Shown here piece by piece: positions 32,826 to 43,083 of a stretch of 64,000 bases of DNA. A program made the position numbers and the translations under genes. The DNA comes from Paenibacillus sp. J31TS4 (GTDB taxonomy: Bacteria > Bacillota > Bacilli > Paenibacillales > NBRC-103111), in NCBI RefSeq assembly GCF_018403265.1, contig NZ_BOSI01000001.1, forward strand, positions 1,798,001 to 1,862,000, in the 5' to 3' direction. The stretch's first letter is position 1. Every line of letters starts with the position of its first letter. The notes under the pieces were generated by a model. The model was not told the origin of the DNA. It saw only the letters and a list, made by a program, of their open reading frames with translations, and ran no database searches.

Positions 32826-34166
32826 TTGAGCAGTGACCCATTCCCGATATGGCTGAATCTGGTCTTAATTCTCGTGATGGTTTTGTTAAACGCTTTCTTC
32901 GTCGCAGCGGAATTCGCTCTCGTCAAAGTAAGGGGGAGCCGCATCGACGCGCTCGCGCTGGAAGGCCGCCTTAGCGCCAAGTATGCCCGCAAGATTCTCG
33001 GCAATCTGGACGCTTACCTGTCCGCCTGCCAGCTCGGAATCACGCTTGCCTCGCTCGTGCTTGGCTGGCTGGGAGAGCCCACGATCGCTCGAATGCTGAA
33101 GCCTCTGCTCTCCTCGCTCGGGTTCAGCGAGTTCGCCATTCATACCGTATCGTTCCTGATCGCCTTCACCATTATTACGACGCTCCATATTACGCTTGGC
33201 GAACAGTTCCCGAAGACTTACGCCATTCGCAAATCCGAGCGGGTCACCCTGCTGTCCGCAAGCCCCATGGTGCTCCTCTATCGGCTCATGTACCCGTTCA
33301 TCTGGGTGCTGAATGGCATCTCGAACTGGTTGCTTCGAATGTCTGGCGTCGAGCCGACGGCCGAGCACGAGTCCGCCCACACGGAGGAGGAAATCCGCAT
33401 CCTGATGCAGGAGAGCAACCGGAGCGGACTCATCGACAATACCGAGCTGGCGCTCGTCGACAACATCTTCGAGTTCGCGGAGACGACCGCCCGCGAGGTG
33501 ATGATCCCCCGCACCGAGATGGTCTGCCTGTATGCCAGTCTCAGCTTCGAGGAGAACCGCGACATTGCGCTGGCAGATATGCATACCCGCTATCCGGTAT
33601 GCGAGACGGACAAGGACAGCATCATCGGCTTCGTGCATGTAAAGGACCTGCTTCGCACCGGAGAACCGATCGAGCTCAGGGCGATTCTCCGGCCCATCAC
33701 GTCGATTCCCGAATCGATGCCGATCCCCCATCTGCTCAAGCTGCTGCAAAAGAAGCGGACCCAGATGGCGCTCCTCATCGACGAATATGGAGGCACGGCG
33801 GGCATCGTCACCGTCGAGGACATCCTCGAGGAGATCGTCGGCGAGATTCACGACGAATTCGACGAAGCCCGGCCGCGCATTGAGCGCAAGGACGAGGATA
33901 CGTTCTCGATCGACGGCCTGCTCCTGATCGAAGAAGTGAACGATTATTTCGGCATCGACATCGGTGACGACAATTATGATACGATCGGCGGCTGGATCTA
34001 CTCGCAGATCGAGATTCCTCCGAAGAAGAACCAGCGCGTCCGGTTCGAGAACCGGTTCGAATTCATCGTCGAGGAGACGGATCATCTGCGCATCTCCCGG
34101 CTGACCGTCCGGCGCCTGGAGGAAGACGAAGACACCCCCGTGCTCTGGGGAACGGGAACAGGATGA
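32826..34166 (+). CDS. CNNM/CorC (hemolysin C-like) membrane protein, copy 2
   Basis: A 446-residue protein highly similar to the copy at 30390-31718: the CNNM/DUF21 membrane domain, two CBS domains (MIPRTEMVCL, LLIDEYGGTAGIVTVEDI) and the CorC_HlyC end (IEIPPKKNQRVRFENRFEFI). The start is TTG at 32826, preceded by AGGGAAGGA. The copies are divergently arranged with two small genes between them, as expected for a local inverted duplication. Differences lie mostly in membrane helices and the last 20 residues. A metal homeostasis role is inferred from the family. Confidence 0.9.
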   Translation: MSSDPFPIWLNLVLILVMVLLNAFFVAAEFALVKVRGSRIDALALEGRLSAKYARKILGNLDAYLSACQLGITLASLVLGWLGEPTIARMLKPLLSSLGFSEFAIHTVSFLIAFTIITTLHITLGEQFPKTYAIRKSERVTLLSASPMVLLYRLMYPFIWVLNGISNWLLRMSGVEPTAEHESAHTEEEIRILMQESNRSGLIDNTELALVDNIFEFAETTAREVMIPRTEMVCLYASLSFEENRDIALADMHTRYPVCETDKDSIIGFVHVKDLLRTGEPIELRAILRPITSIPESMPIPHLLKLLQKKRTQMALLIDEYGGTAGIVTVEDILEEIVGEIHDEFDEARPRIERKDEDTFSIDGLLLIEEVNDYFGIDIGDDNYDTIGGWIYSQIEIPPKKNQRVRFENRFEFIVEETDHLRISRLTVRRLEEDEDTPVLWGTGTG

Positions 34167-34258
34167 GCCCTCATCCTGTTTTCTTTTTTGGGGCAGGCCG
34201 GCCGGACCGCAGGTCCCCCTGCTGCCTCGAGATGACCACAAAGGAGAGACTGTCCACT

Positions 34259-35293
34259 ATGACTGAGCGATTGCTCACCCCGGCTTATGCCGAGCTGATG
34301 GCGTATACCGAGGACCTGAACCGGCGCAACGGCGGCTCCGCCTGCGCCCTCTATATTCTGCAGAGCGGCGAGACCGTGGCGGAAGCTTATGCCGGCGTCC
34401 ATACGCACGATGCCGGCGCCCGGCCTGCGTCCCCCGACTCTCAATACAATGTCGCCTCCGTTCGCAAGAGCTACATAGGCCTCGCCGTCGCCTGGGCGCT
34501 AGAGCAAGGCCTCCTGCCTTCGCTGGACGCGCCGGTGGACGGGCTGCTCCCTTTCCGGCAGGAGGACGCTCCGGCGGTTGAGGGCGTTACCCTCCGCCAC
34601 CTGCTCACGCATACGCACGGACTAGCCGAGGAGGACGGCCGCCTGACGCGCCGGTTCGCCCCCGGTAGCAGCTGGCTGTATAACAACGTCGGTATCCGGA
34701 TGCTGACGACGCTCATCCCCGCCGTCACCGGCGTCCCGGTAGCGGAGCTCTTGGACCGGCTCGTCTTCTCCCCCCTTGGCTGGCGCGAAACCGGCTGGCG
34801 TACCGATGCCAGCGAGACGCTCGTGCCCGTCATTATGGACGAGACGGGCCGCGCGAAGCTGACGACGGCACCGGACGGCAGCGGGGCAGCCCAGAACCTG
34901 TTCGTCTCGGCGCGGGACCTCGCCCGTTGGGGCCAGCTCCACCTGCAAGGCGGCCGCTGGGAGGGCCGGCAGCTCGTGCCCGAGGCGGCGGTTCGGACCG
35001 CCGTCTCCCTGCAGAGCCCGCCGGAGCTCGCGGACGAGCAGCCGGCGAACGGCTGCCTCTGGCTCGTCAAGAGAGGTTTCACCCCGCTCAGCCCGTTCGG
35101 CCGGACCGTTCCGGACGGCTCGTACCTGATCGTCGGCTTCACCGGCCCGCTCGTGCTGGTCGTCCCCGAGCTGAAACTCGTCGTCGTCCGGATGACGAAC
35201 AAGAGCGGCAATTACGGCGACGATACGATGGATTACATCGGCTATCTGCAGCAGTTTACCGACATGGCGGTGGCCGCGACCGCGCGCAACTAG
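34259..35293 (+). CDS. serine hydrolase of the class C beta-lactamase family
   Basis: The product has 344 residues. The active-site Ser-x-x-Lys is seen in YNVASVRKSYIGLAVAWAL (about residue 68) and the second motif Tyr-x-Asn in SSWLYNNVGIRML (about 143). It has no signal peptide, so it is probably a cytoplasmic esterase or peptidase rather than an antibiotic-destroying enzyme. AAAGGAGAG lies 11 nt before ATG 34259. The gene follows CNNM copy 2 by 92 nt without a terminator between them, so cotranscription is possible. Confidence 0.85.
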   Translation: MTERLLTPAYAELMAYTEDLNRRNGGSACALYILQSGETVAEAYAGVHTHDAGARPASPDSQYNVASVRKSYIGLAVAWALEQGLLPSLDAPVDGLLPFRQEDAPAVEGVTLRHLLTHTHGLAEEDGRLTRRFAPGSSWLYNNVGIRMLTTLIPAVTGVPVAELLDRLVFSPLGWRETGWRTDASETLVPVIMDETGRAKLTTAPDGSGAAQNLFVSARDLARWGQLHLQGGRWEGRQLVPEAAVRTAVSLQSPPELADEQPANGCLWLVKRGFTPLSPFGRTVPDGSYLIVGFTGPLVLVVPELKLVVVRMTNKSGNYGDDTMDYIGYLQQFTDMAVAATARN

Positions 35294-35409
35294 CGCCCAA
35301 GCGATATTCGGCTCTACATCGGGCAATCCTGCAGGCCATGACGAGGAATGACGGAGTGTGCCAGCCTGTCAAGGACGCGAGCGGCTTAACCACCTAGAGA
35401 ACGTGGGCG

Positions 35410-35450
35410 AGGGCTGTTTCCGGCAGACACCTATCTGCCGGGACAGCTCT
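35410..35450 (+). terminator. terminator after the serine hydrolase
   Basis: AGGGCTGTTTCCGGCAGA (35410-35427) pairs with TCTGCCGGGACAGCTCT (35434-35450) through two long runs, and TGTTTGTG follows. It lies in the 449-bp gap 35294-35742, which has no convincing gene. Confidence 0.6.
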
Positions 35451-35578
35451 GTTTGTGCTGTGGCTGCATCTAACGTGATAACGCTCCTTTGGGAGATCGA
35501 CGGCTACTTCGTCTTCCTCTCCGTCAAGACGACGTTTCGAAAAGGCGGAGGCAAAAAGAACCGCTAGTCCCGAACGCC

Positions 35579-35618
35579 AGCAAGCCGGCAAGCGGTCGTG
35601 ACCGCTTGCCGGCTTGCT
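35579..35618. repeat. 19-bp perfect inverted repeat
   Basis: AGCAAGCCGGCAAGCGGTC (35579-35597), a 2-nt spacer, and its exact complement (35600-35618). It lies between the convergent serine hydrolase and chemoreceptor genes. No T tract follows on either strand, so this is not a standard terminator; a cruciform or protein-binding site is possible. Confidence 0.75.
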
Positions 35619-35742
35619 AAAAATATGCTGCCGCTCATCCGTTATGGACTCGAAGGAGGAGTGGCCTTGTCATAGCTAAGGAAGGAACCTGTCTCCCCTC
35701 CGTCTGGAAGCAGTCCAGCTTCCGGTTAGGCGCCGCGGCGGC

Positions 35743-37485
35743 CTACAGCCGGAACTTCCCGATCATCCCTCGGAGCTGATCGGACATGCCGGCCAGCGCC
35801 GTCGCCGACGAGGAGATCTCCTCCATCGCCGCAAGCTGCTCCTCGGAAGCCGCCGCGACGTTCTGGGCGTGCTCCGAGGAACGGCGCGAGATGCCGGATA
35901 GCTCCGCGATGGTCGCCGACACCTCTTCGGCGCTCGCCGACATCTGCTGCGCGGAGGAGGACACCTCAAAGAACTGCGCGTTGATCGAATCGATCGACAT
36001 CGCGATATGCTCGAACGACTCGACCGTCTCCCGGACGAGAACAGCCATGCCATCGACGCCCTGCGAGCCGGCCTGCATCGCCTCGACGGCTGCCGCCGTC
36101 TCGCGCTGGATCGTCTCGATCAGCTCTGCGATCTGCTGGGAGGATGAGAGCGACTGCTCTGCCAGATGCCGGATCTCGGTGGAGACAACCGCGAATCCGC
36201 GGCCGTGCTCGCCTGCACGCGATGCCTCGATCGCCGCGTTCAGCGACAGAATGTTCGTCTGGCCGGCAATGTCGGAGATGAGCGAAGTGATCTTGCCGAT
36301 CTGCTCGGACAGCGTATGCAGACGCTCGACGGCGTCCGACGTCCGGCGGACCGCTCCCTGCACCGCCTCCATCTGCGCTTGGTTGCCGGCGAGGGCGTCT
36401 CGCCCGCGGCCGGCCTCCCCCGCCATCTGGGCCGAGGCATCGGACGCGCTGGCCGCCGACTCGGCGATCCGCTGGATGCCGGAGGCCATCTCCTCCATCG
36501 CCCGTGTGCTCTCGTAGGTGCCGCTCTGCTGGAGCTCGGCTCCGCTCGCGACCTCCTGGATCGACTGGGCGATCTGCTCGGTCGCCTGGGCTGTCTGCTG
36601 CGCGCTCTCCTTGAGCGAGATGGACGCCGCCGTCACCCGCTCCGACGACGTCTGCATCCCTCCGATCAGCTCGCGGATGCGAGCGATCATCGCGTTGAAG
36701 GAGAACGCCAGCACGCCGAGCTCGTCACGGCTCTTCGTCTGCACCGAGACGTTCAGATCGCCTTCCGCTACCCGCTTTGACAGCTCGGCGATCGCCTTGA
36801 TCGGCTTCAGCAGCTGGCGGACCAGGAGCGCGAAGACGGCAAGGAAGATCAGGGAGAGTCCGGTTCCGATGCCGACGCTCTTCCACAACGTCCGGTTCAA
36901 ATCCATTCGGATCGCTCTGTAATCGAAGTCCAGCCCAAAATAGGCGGTCACGTTGCCCTCCTTGTCGGGAATCGCACTCAGCACGGAGACCCAAGAGCCG
37001 CCGACGTCCGTATAGACGTCCGATGTCCCCTGCCCGCCTTTCTTCGCCTCCTCGTACGCTTCCCGCATCTCCGGGCTTAATTCATAAGGGGAGGTCGGCG
37101 TGATCCCGTTGCCGTACAATTCCTGGTTGCCGATCAAGATCGGCAAAGCCAGCTTCCCGTCCTTATCGATCTCTTCCGGGAAGAACAAATACGCATTCGA
37201 TACGAGCTGACCGGTGACCAGATGGTCCATCTGCGCCTGCAGCTTCCGCGCGTCGGGATTAGAGATATAGGCCTGGCTGTCCCGCTTGATCGATTTCTCG
37301 GCGCCCTCCACCTGATCGGAGAGCAGCTTCACCTGGGCGGAGGCCATCTGCTCGGTAATCTCCAGCTTGTCAAAATACAGCGCCCTCTGCTGCTGGTAGG
37401 ACAGCGTGAGGAGGGTTCCGGACAGGACGACCGACAACAGAATTAATAACCCCAATACTTTTGCAACTACACCAATATGCTTCAT
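35743..37485 (-). CDS. methyl-accepting chemotaxis protein
   Basis: A 580-residue chemoreceptor. A first membrane helix at 9-29, an extracytoplasmic dCache/sCache-like sensor (about 30-200), a second helix ([20 protein letters not shown], about 205-225), a HAMP domain (226-278) and the signalling domain (300-580), whose hairpin tip carries [20 protein letters not shown] and [25 protein letters not shown] precedes the ATG by 9 nt. It is a single-gene unit. The ligand cannot be told from sequence. Confidence 0.95.
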   Translation of the reverse strand: MKHIGVVAKVLGLLILLSVVLSGTLLTLSYQQQRALYFDKLEITEQMASAQVKLLSDQVEGAEKSIKRDSQAYISNPDARKLQAQMDHLVTGQLVSNAYLFFPEEIDKDGKLALPILIGNQELYGNGITPTSPYELSPEMREAYEEAKKGGQGTSDVYTDVGGSWVSVLSAIPDKEGNVTAYFGLDFDYRAIRMDLNRTLWKSVGIGTGLSLIFLAVFALLVRQLLKPIKAIAELSKRVAEGDLNVSVQTKSRDELGVLAFSFNAMIARIRELIGGMQTSSERVTAASISLKESAQQTAQATEQIAQSIQEVASGAELQQSGTYESTRAMEEMASGIQRIAESAASASDASAQMAGEAGRGRDALAGNQAQMEAVQGAVRRTSDAVERLHTLSEQIGKITSLISDIAGQTNILSLNAAIEASRAGEHGRGFAVVSTEIRHLAEQSLSSSQQIAELIETIQRETAAAVEAMQAGSQGVDGMAVLVRETVESFEHIAMSIDSINAQFFEVSSSAQQMSASAEEVSATIAELSGISRRSSEHAQNVAAASEEQLAAMEEISSSATALAGMSDQLRGMIGKFRL

Positions 37486-37517
37486 CTACGATGCTCCTTC
37501 AGTCGAATATAGTTCTT

Positions 37518-37545
37518 TTGTCGGATTTTCGGTGACGATTCGTTA
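37518..37545 (-). promoter_or_regulatory. sigma-D-like promoter of the chemoreceptor
   Basis: TAAC (37545-37542), 16 nt and TCCGACAA (37525-37518), compared with the motility consensus TAAA-N15-GCCGATAT. The match is partial, but the gene class fits. Confidence 0.4.
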
Positions 37546-37650
37546 GTCGATTAACTAGAAGAAGCAGCATAGGAAAAGTTAAAAAAAGGAGCCCCCCTCC
37601 TCATGCACACCGAAACGAGAGAGGTGGGGTCCCAAAGGGAGATCCCGTTT

Positions 37651-37989
37651 ATGAAAGGTATTCTTGCCCTCAATCTGCTCCTCCGGTTCGGGCTGGAGCT
37701 GGCCGCTCTCGGCCTGCTCGCCTACGGAAGCTATAGGCTCGGCCTGGCCGGCCCCGCCAGATGGGCGCTCGCCATAGGCGCCCCGCTCGCGGCTGCGGCG
37801 CTCTGGGGCGCCTTCATCGCGCCGCGCGCCTCCTGGCTCGCCCCCGAGCCGCTGCGCTTCCTGCTCGAGCTCGTCGTATTCGGCGGGGCGGCCTACGCCG
37901 TTTCGGCCGCCGGTCATCCGCACCTGGGGCTCGCCTTCCTGGCGCTGGCGCTGCTCAATCGGCTGCTCATTACGATCTGGCATCAGTAG
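37651..37989 (+). CDS. YrdB-like small membrane protein
   Basis: The product has 112 residues from ATG 37651 (AAAGGGAG upstream). It has four hydrophobic helices: ILALNLLLRFGLELAALGLL, WALAIGAPLAAAALWGAFIA, LRFLLELVVFGGAAYAV and LGLAFLALALLNRLLI. The motif RASWLAPEPLRFLLELVVFG is characteristic of YrdB/DUF2568 proteins of unknown function. The last 20 nt overlap the convergent gene on the other strand. Confidence 0.75.
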   Translation: MKGILALNLLLRFGLELAALGLLAYGSYRLGLAGPARWALAIGAPLAAAALWGAFIAPRASWLAPEPLRFLLELVVFGGAAYAVSAAGHPHLGLAFLALALLNRLLITIWHQ

Positions 37990-38566
37990 TCCCGGCCTCG
38001 TCGTTCTCTAGAATCGTCAGACGCGGCCAGCGGGCCTTCCAGTTCTTCTGCGCGATGCGCGAGCGGTAGACGGCCAGCTTGTCCGCACGGTCCCGAATCG
38101 GGGGAATGGGACGCACGATCAGCTCCCACAGCTCTTCTACACCCCAGGGAGCCAGCAGCTCCAGCCGCTCGCCCTGCAGCCGCACGGCAACGGAGGTCGG
38201 CAGCTCGGGAAACCGCGCGATGCCGTCCTGGGCCGAGTGGTAAGGCTCGTCTCCATTGCGCTCGTGCATGCGCGCCTGGTTCTTCACCGACCACGGCACA
38301 TCGGGTCTCCTCTCGCTTAACCGCGCCTCCCACTTCTTTTCTTCCGCCGGATCCGTCCGCTCCGGGTCGTAATAGACGACATCCACATCGTCCAGCGGCG
38401 TCCGTTCGGCATGGCCGTGACGGACGTCCCATACGCAGGCACGGACGAAGCCCGCGCACACCCATCCGTCGGAGAGCCCAAGCTCCCGGACCTCCCGCAG
38501 CACCTCCATTCTCCAGGCATCCGCTCCTATGCAGGCCAGCACCTTTTCCTCCGTCGTCTGCTTCAC
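37970..38566 (-). CDS. DUF925-type nucleotidyltransferase-fold protein
   Basis: A 198-residue protein with AGFVRACVWDVRHGHAERTP then LDDVDVVYYDPERTD (about 38-70), the family motif in which the two Asp residues of the DxD pair resemble those of nucleotidyltransferases. It has no membrane or signal segment. Substrate and role are unknown. Its 3' end overlaps the YrdB gene from the opposite strand by 20 nt. Confidence 0.8.
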   Translation of the reverse strand: MKQTTEEKVLACIGADAWRMEVLREVRELGLSDGWVCAGFVRACVWDVRHGHAERTPLDDVDVVYYDPERTDPAEEKKWEARLSERRPDVPWSVKNQARMHERNGDEPYHSAQDGIARFPELPTSVAVRLQGERLELLAPWGVEELWELIVRPIPPIRDRADKLAVYRSRIAQKNWKARWPRLTILENDEAGTTDARS

Positions 38567-38707
38567 GCTTATTCCTCCTCTTTCTGTTCTGATTATCTCC
38601 GGCTCGCCGTTTTACGCTAACAGGTTCTGCTTTCGATTCGGCATTTCCTCCTTAAGGCGCATCGGAAGGAGGGAAAATTAGGAAGCCAGACCCATATGAC
38701 AGCGCTT

Positions 38708-38736
38708 GCATAATCCTCCTAATCTTGGAATAATAG
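38708..38736 (+). promoter_or_regulatory. possible promoter of the large phosphoesterase gene
   Basis: TTGCAT, 17 nt, AATAAT, about 125 bp upstream of the start codon. Confidence 0.4.
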
Positions 38737-38860
38737 GGTGGAACATGAGTTCGCCATATCCGGTCCGGATAACGGTTCCCCGCAGAAGGGAGGTTGGAGA
38801 GGGCCCCATCGGGAGTCCGGCAAGCAAAGCGTATCCTTATTCCATTTCAGGAGGTTGTTT

Positions 38861-41800
38861 ATGAGCAGGAAAAGACCGTCCCGCTGGCTGTCCGCCGTTC
38901 TGGCGCTCGGCCTGGCCGCAAGCCCGCTTCTCCCCAATGGTTCCGGGTCCACCGCATACGCGGCCGCATCCGCTGCCAGCGTCCCGCCGATTCTGATCAC
39001 GGAGCTTATGCCCGACACCGCGAATGTGAACGGAGCCGACGGCTACGAATTCATCGAGATTTATAACAATACGGACAAGCCTCTTCCTTTCGGTGACTAT
39101 AAGATTCTGTACCGCTATCTGGAAAGCGAGACGCTGTGGCCCTCCGTACCGGCCGATGTCGTCGTGCCGCCGAAGGGCACGCTCGTCTTCTGGATCATCA
39201 ACGCCTACAACGGCGAGAAAACGACGGCGGACTTCAACGCCCACTTTAAAACCCAGCTCGTCGAGGGCAAGGATCTCGTCAAAATCTACGCGGGCGGCAT
39301 GGCCAATACGAGAATGCGCGAGCTGGTCGTTACGACCAATACCGGTCAAGAACTGATCTCAGCTTTCTATAACGAGGGCGAACAGATTTCTGCGCCAGAC
39401 AAAGCGATTCTGTACCGCTATCCCGAGGACGGCAGCCGGAAGATGGCTCTTATCGATTGGGGCAAGCAAGCCGGGACTCCCGGAACCGTCGGAGCCGTCC
39501 AAGTGCCGGAGACGCCGAATGCCATAACGGACCGGACGCCGCCCGTGGTAACCGACCGGACGAATACCGCCGGCGCCGTGACGACGCAGGATCTGGCGAT
39601 CGTCGCGGAAGCGACCGACGATACGTTGGTCACCAGCGTAACGCTGTATTACCGGACAGACGGTCAAGGCGACTTCCGGCAGGCGAACCTGAGGCTGGAT
39701 CGCCAGGACGGCCTGTACCGGCATTCGCTCAGCCTGCTGGAGCTGCTCGGCAGCCGGTCGCTCGAGTACTACTTCGTCGCCTCCGACGGCTGGCAGCAGA
39801 CGACGAGCGACACCTTCCGCGTCTCCTTCGCCGACCGCCAGGCCGGCCCGCGGCTGAACGTAAAGGACGGACAGATCGTCAGCGGCCGCACGGTGCTCAG
39901 GGGAGCCGCTGAAGGCGTGGCGCCCGAAGCGCTGAAGCTTGCGGTCGACGGAGCCGAAGTGACCGGCGGCCAGCCGGCGCTTGAAGGCACGGCGTATTTG
40001 GTCTTCGAGGGGAACGGCATTGGCCTCGGCAACAAGAACGCCGTGACGATCGGGAAGGACACGGTCGCCATGGTCGATTACGCCGTGAACAACTTCGCCA
40101 CGGTCGTCGTTCCAGTCAACGCGGAGCTGCTAAAGGCAGGTGAGAATACGATCACCCTCCGAGCGGGCTCCCAGTCGGGTACATACTATGAAGACAATCC
40201 CGTCACCGGGCTGGACGACTACGATGTCCGCAACGTCCGCCTCCTGCTCTCGGACGGCACCGAGCTGCGCGATCCGGCATACGCCGATCCCGCCAAGCTG
40301 ATCGACGTCGGCGACGACGGCCGGTTCCTCCCGGTGGTGGACTTCTCCTTCACCATAGGGGCGGACAAGCTGACCGCGCTCGCCTATCCGTGGACGACGA
40401 CCAGCGCCGCCGACGGCCCGCATACCGTGCAGGTGCGGACTCCGGACGGACAATCGGCATCCGCAAGCGTGATCGTCGACAACAACGGACCGGTCATCAC
40501 GACTACGGTGACAGAAGGCAAGGAATACAAGGGTCCGTTCGTGCTGAACGCGACCGTTACCGATGCGGGAGCCGGCTTGGCATCCACTCGCGCTACGCTG
40601 GACGGCACGGACATCCGGCTGCCGTACGAGACCTCCTCGGCGAAGCTGGCTGCGGGCGCTCACGAGTTCCAAGTGATCGCCGAAGACAAAGCGGGCAACA
40701 AAAGCGAGAAGACCGTCCGGTTCACCGTTCCGGTGGAGGCTCCCGACCAGCCTGTGCTGCTCGGTCCTGCTGACGGCGCCTCGGATGTCGGCTTGCAGCC
40801 GGAGCTGCGCGTCGCGGTATCCGACCCGACCGGGGACGACCTGACGGTTTCCTTCAACAAAGGCTACAAGTACGGAGCCGACTCCCCGCAAGTGCAGCTG
40901 TTCAAGAACGCGACCGAACATGAGCCTCCTGCCGCTTTTGCACCGGAGGGAGAGACTGCCTTGACCGGTGGGGAAGTGGCCGATCTGGCCGCCAAGGACG
41001 GGCGCTACGTCACGGTAGACTCGCTGACCGAATTCCCTTACCTGCGGTTTCAGGTGAAGGTGGACGGAACGGTTAACAAGGGGGACCTCGTCGAGATCGA
41101 TTGGGAGGGCAAGTCGCTCCCCGGACGCAAGGTTACGATGTACGCCTGGAACCACGCGACCGGCAAATGGATTCCGGCGGCCTCCCATGTCGCGGACAGC
41201 GAAGAGGATTTCCGTCTCGTCGGCCGTCTGCCCGCCGGCGATTACGTCAGAGACCAGACCGTCAACGTCCTCGTGCAGGACCTGATCCCGGCACGCGGCG
41301 ACTACGATTACACGATGGTGTGGATGTCGGACACGCAGTTCTATTCGGAGCTGTATCCCCATATTTACCAGTCTCAGGTGAACTGGATCCGCGACAACGC
41401 GGAGGAGATGAACATCCGGTATGTCGTCCATACAGGCGATCTGGTGAACGAGCCTACCGCTACCTATCAGTGGGAGCGCGCATCCGAGTACATGAAGGTG
41501 CTGGAGGACGCGGACATGCCTTACGGCGTACTGGCGGGCAACCATGACGTCGGCACGACGAACAGCGACTATACGACGTATTCCCGCTACTTCGGCGCCG
41601 ATCGGTTCGAGCAGCAGCCGTATTACGGAGGCTCCTACAAAAACAACCGCGGCCACTACGATCTCGTCTCTTACGGCGGCAACGACTTCCTCATGCTGTA
41701 CATGGGCTGGCAGCCGGAGGACGAAGATATTGCCTGGATGAACCAGGTGCTCCGGGACCATCCGGACCGGCAGGCGTTCCTCGCCTTCCACGATTACATG

Positions 41801-42901
41801 CAGCCGAACGGGACCCGCTCGGCGATGGGCAACAAGATCTACGAGCAGGTGGTCGTTCCGAATCCCAACGTCAAGCTGGTCATGAGCGGCCACTATACCG
41901 GCAGTTCGATGCAGACCGACGAGCTCGACGACAACGGGGACGGCAAGCCTGACCGCCGGGTTTATCAGATGCTGAACGATTACCAGGGCTTTGAAGAAGG
42001 CGGGCTCGGGTATATGAAGCTGCTGCATTTTGACATCGAAACCGGCAACGTCTATGTCAACACTTATTCGCCGTACAAAAACGACTACAACTATTACGAA
42101 CCAGAGATGTATCCTGGCAAGGACGAGACAACGCTGAGCTTCGATCTGACGCCTCAGCTTAAGCGGGTGGCGACCGATGTCATCCTGGCCAAGCTGTACA
42201 CGGCGGAAGCGATCGCGGGGCCCTTCCAAACCGCGAGCGGCCAGACGGCGACCGCAAGCTGGACAGGGCTTGCGCCGAACGTCTCTTACTCCTGGTACGC
42301 GCTCGTGACGGACGCCTTTGGCGGCCGCACATACAGCGACGTCTGGAGCTTCCGGACCGCGGACCACAAGCTGGAGGCACCCGCCAATCTGAGAGCGACG
42401 GACGTGACGGATACCTCGGTCACGCTCGCCTGGAATCCGGTAAGCTCGGCAGACAGCGTCGTCTATGACGTTTACCAGGACGGAGCCTCCGTCGCCACAG
42501 TCAGCGGCGCCGTGTACCAGGTGAACGGACTGTCGCCGGACACGTCCTACCGGTTCCACCTCATCGCCCGCAGCGCTTCGGGTGCGGTCTCCGAACCGAG
42601 CGCCGCTCTGACGGTTCTCACCTCCGGCACCACCATCTCGCTTGCAGCTCTCGAGCAGGCAACCGAACGGGCGATCCAAACCGGCGAGCTGCGCGGCCCT
42701 CTAGCCAAGCAGCTGACCAACAGCCTGGCGCAAGTTCGCGGCCAGCAGGACAAGGGGCACACCAAGCAGGCAGTCCAGCATCTGGAGAATTACCTGAAGC
42801 ATCTAGCCAACTCTGCAATGCAGGAGCATGTCGCGCCGGCGGCCAAGGAACGGCTGAACCGGCTGGCGGAGGCGCTTCTGACCCAATTAAGGTCACTCTA
42901 A
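38861..42901 (+). CDS. large secreted multidomain metallophosphoesterase
   Basis: A 1346-residue extracellular protein from ATG 38861 (AGGAGG 6 nt upstream). A signal peptide ends near STAYAAA (about residue 34). Next is a lamin-tail domain (42-165; ILITELMPDTANVNGADGYE), bridging beta-sandwich regions (185-700), a second linker, the calcineurin-type phosphoesterase (about 815-1090; DYTMVWMSDTQFYSE, VVHTGDLVNE, LAGNHDVGT, MSGHYTG), an FN3 domain (about 1170-1255) and a helical C-terminus of the FIMAH type (1260-1346). All metal ligands of the phosphoesterase appear present. It likely hydrolyses extracellular phosphoesters or nucleotides, loosely held to the wall. Lone gene with a terminator. 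Confidence 0.88.
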   Translation: MSRKRPSRWLSAVLALGLAASPLLPNGSGSTAYAAASAASVPPILITELMPDTANVNGADGYEFIEIYNNTDKPLPFGDYKILYRYLESETLWPSVPADVVVPPKGTLVFWIINAYNGEKTTADFNAHFKTQLVEGKDLVKIYAGGMANTRMRELVVTTNTGQELISAFYNEGEQISAPDKAILYRYPEDGSRKMALIDWGKQAGTPGTVGAVQVPETPNAITDRTPPVVTDRTNTAGAVTTQDLAIVAEATDDTLVTSVTLYYRTDGQGDFRQANLRLDRQDGLYRHSLSLLELLGSRSLEYYFVASDGWQQTTSDTFRVSFADRQAGPRLNVKDGQIVSGRTVLRGAAEGVAPEALKLAVDGAEVTGGQPALEGTAYLVFEGNGIGLGNKNAVTIGKDTVAMVDYAVNNFATVVVPVNAELLKAGENTITLRAGSQSGTYYEDNPVTGLDDYDVRNVRLLLSDGTELRDPAYADPAKLIDVGDDGRFLPVVDFSFTIGADKLTALAYPWTTTSAADGPHTVQVRTPDGQSASASVIVDNNGPVITTTVTEGKEYKGPFVLNATVTDAGAGLASTRATLDGTDIRLPYETSSAKLAAGAHEFQVIAEDKAGNKSEKTVRFTVPVEAPDQPVLLGPADGASDVGLQPELRVAVSDPTGDDLTVSFNKGYKYGADSPQVQLFKNATEHEPPAAFAPEGETALTGGEVADLAAKDGRYVTVDSLTEFPYLRFQVKVDGTVNKGDLVEIDWEGKSLPGRKVTMYAWNHATGKWIPAASHVADSEEDFRLVGRLPAGDYVRDQTVNVLVQDLIPARGDYDYTMVWMSDTQFYSELYPHIYQSQVNWIRDNAEEMNIRYVVHTGDLVNEPTATYQWERASEYMKVLEDADMPYGVLAGNHDVGTTNSDYTTYSRYFGADRFEQQPYYGGSYKNNRGHYDLVSYGGNDFLMLYMGWQPEDEDIAWMNQVLRDHPDRQAFLAFHDYMQPNGTRSAMGNKIYEQVVVPNPNVKLVMSGHYTGSSMQTDELDDNGDGKPDRRVYQMLNDYQGFEEGGLGYMKLLHFDIETGNVYVNTYSPYKNDYNYYEPEMYPGKDETTLSFDLTPQLKRVATDVILAKLYTAEAIAGPFQTASGQTATASWTGLAPNVSYSWYALVTDAFGGRTYSDVWSFRTADHKLEAPANLRATDVTDTSVTLAWNPVSSADSVVYDVYQDGASVATVSGAVYQVNGLSPDTSYRFHLIARSASGAVSEPSAALTVLTSGTTISLAALEQATERAIQTGELRGPLAKQLTNSLAQVRGQQDKGHTKQAVQHLENYLKHLANSAMQEHVAPAAKERLNRLAEALLTQLRSL

Positions 42902-42958
42902 ACCAATACCCTGAGATCAAGGAGCAGCACGCTCCACCTCCGGGGCATAACGAATAAG

Positions 42959-42991
42959 GGAAGGGCCCCCGGGATCGCCGGAGGCCCTTCC
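42959..42991 (+). terminator. terminator of the phosphoesterase gene
   Basis: GGAAGGGCC (42959-42967) pairs with GGCCCTTCC (42983-42991) and TTCGTCT follows. Confidence 0.75.
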
Positions 42992-43083
42992 TTCGTCTAT
43001 CACAGCTTAGCGAATAGAGGCTGTCCTCCCATCGGGAATGCTTTCCCCGACAAGCTCGCAGCCTCCTTGCTGCCTCATGCCTG

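Noticed and set aside
40130-42679. Long minus-strand open frame of 849 codons
   Set aside because: Antisense shadow of the secreted phosphoesterase, whose domains and signal peptide are well defined.
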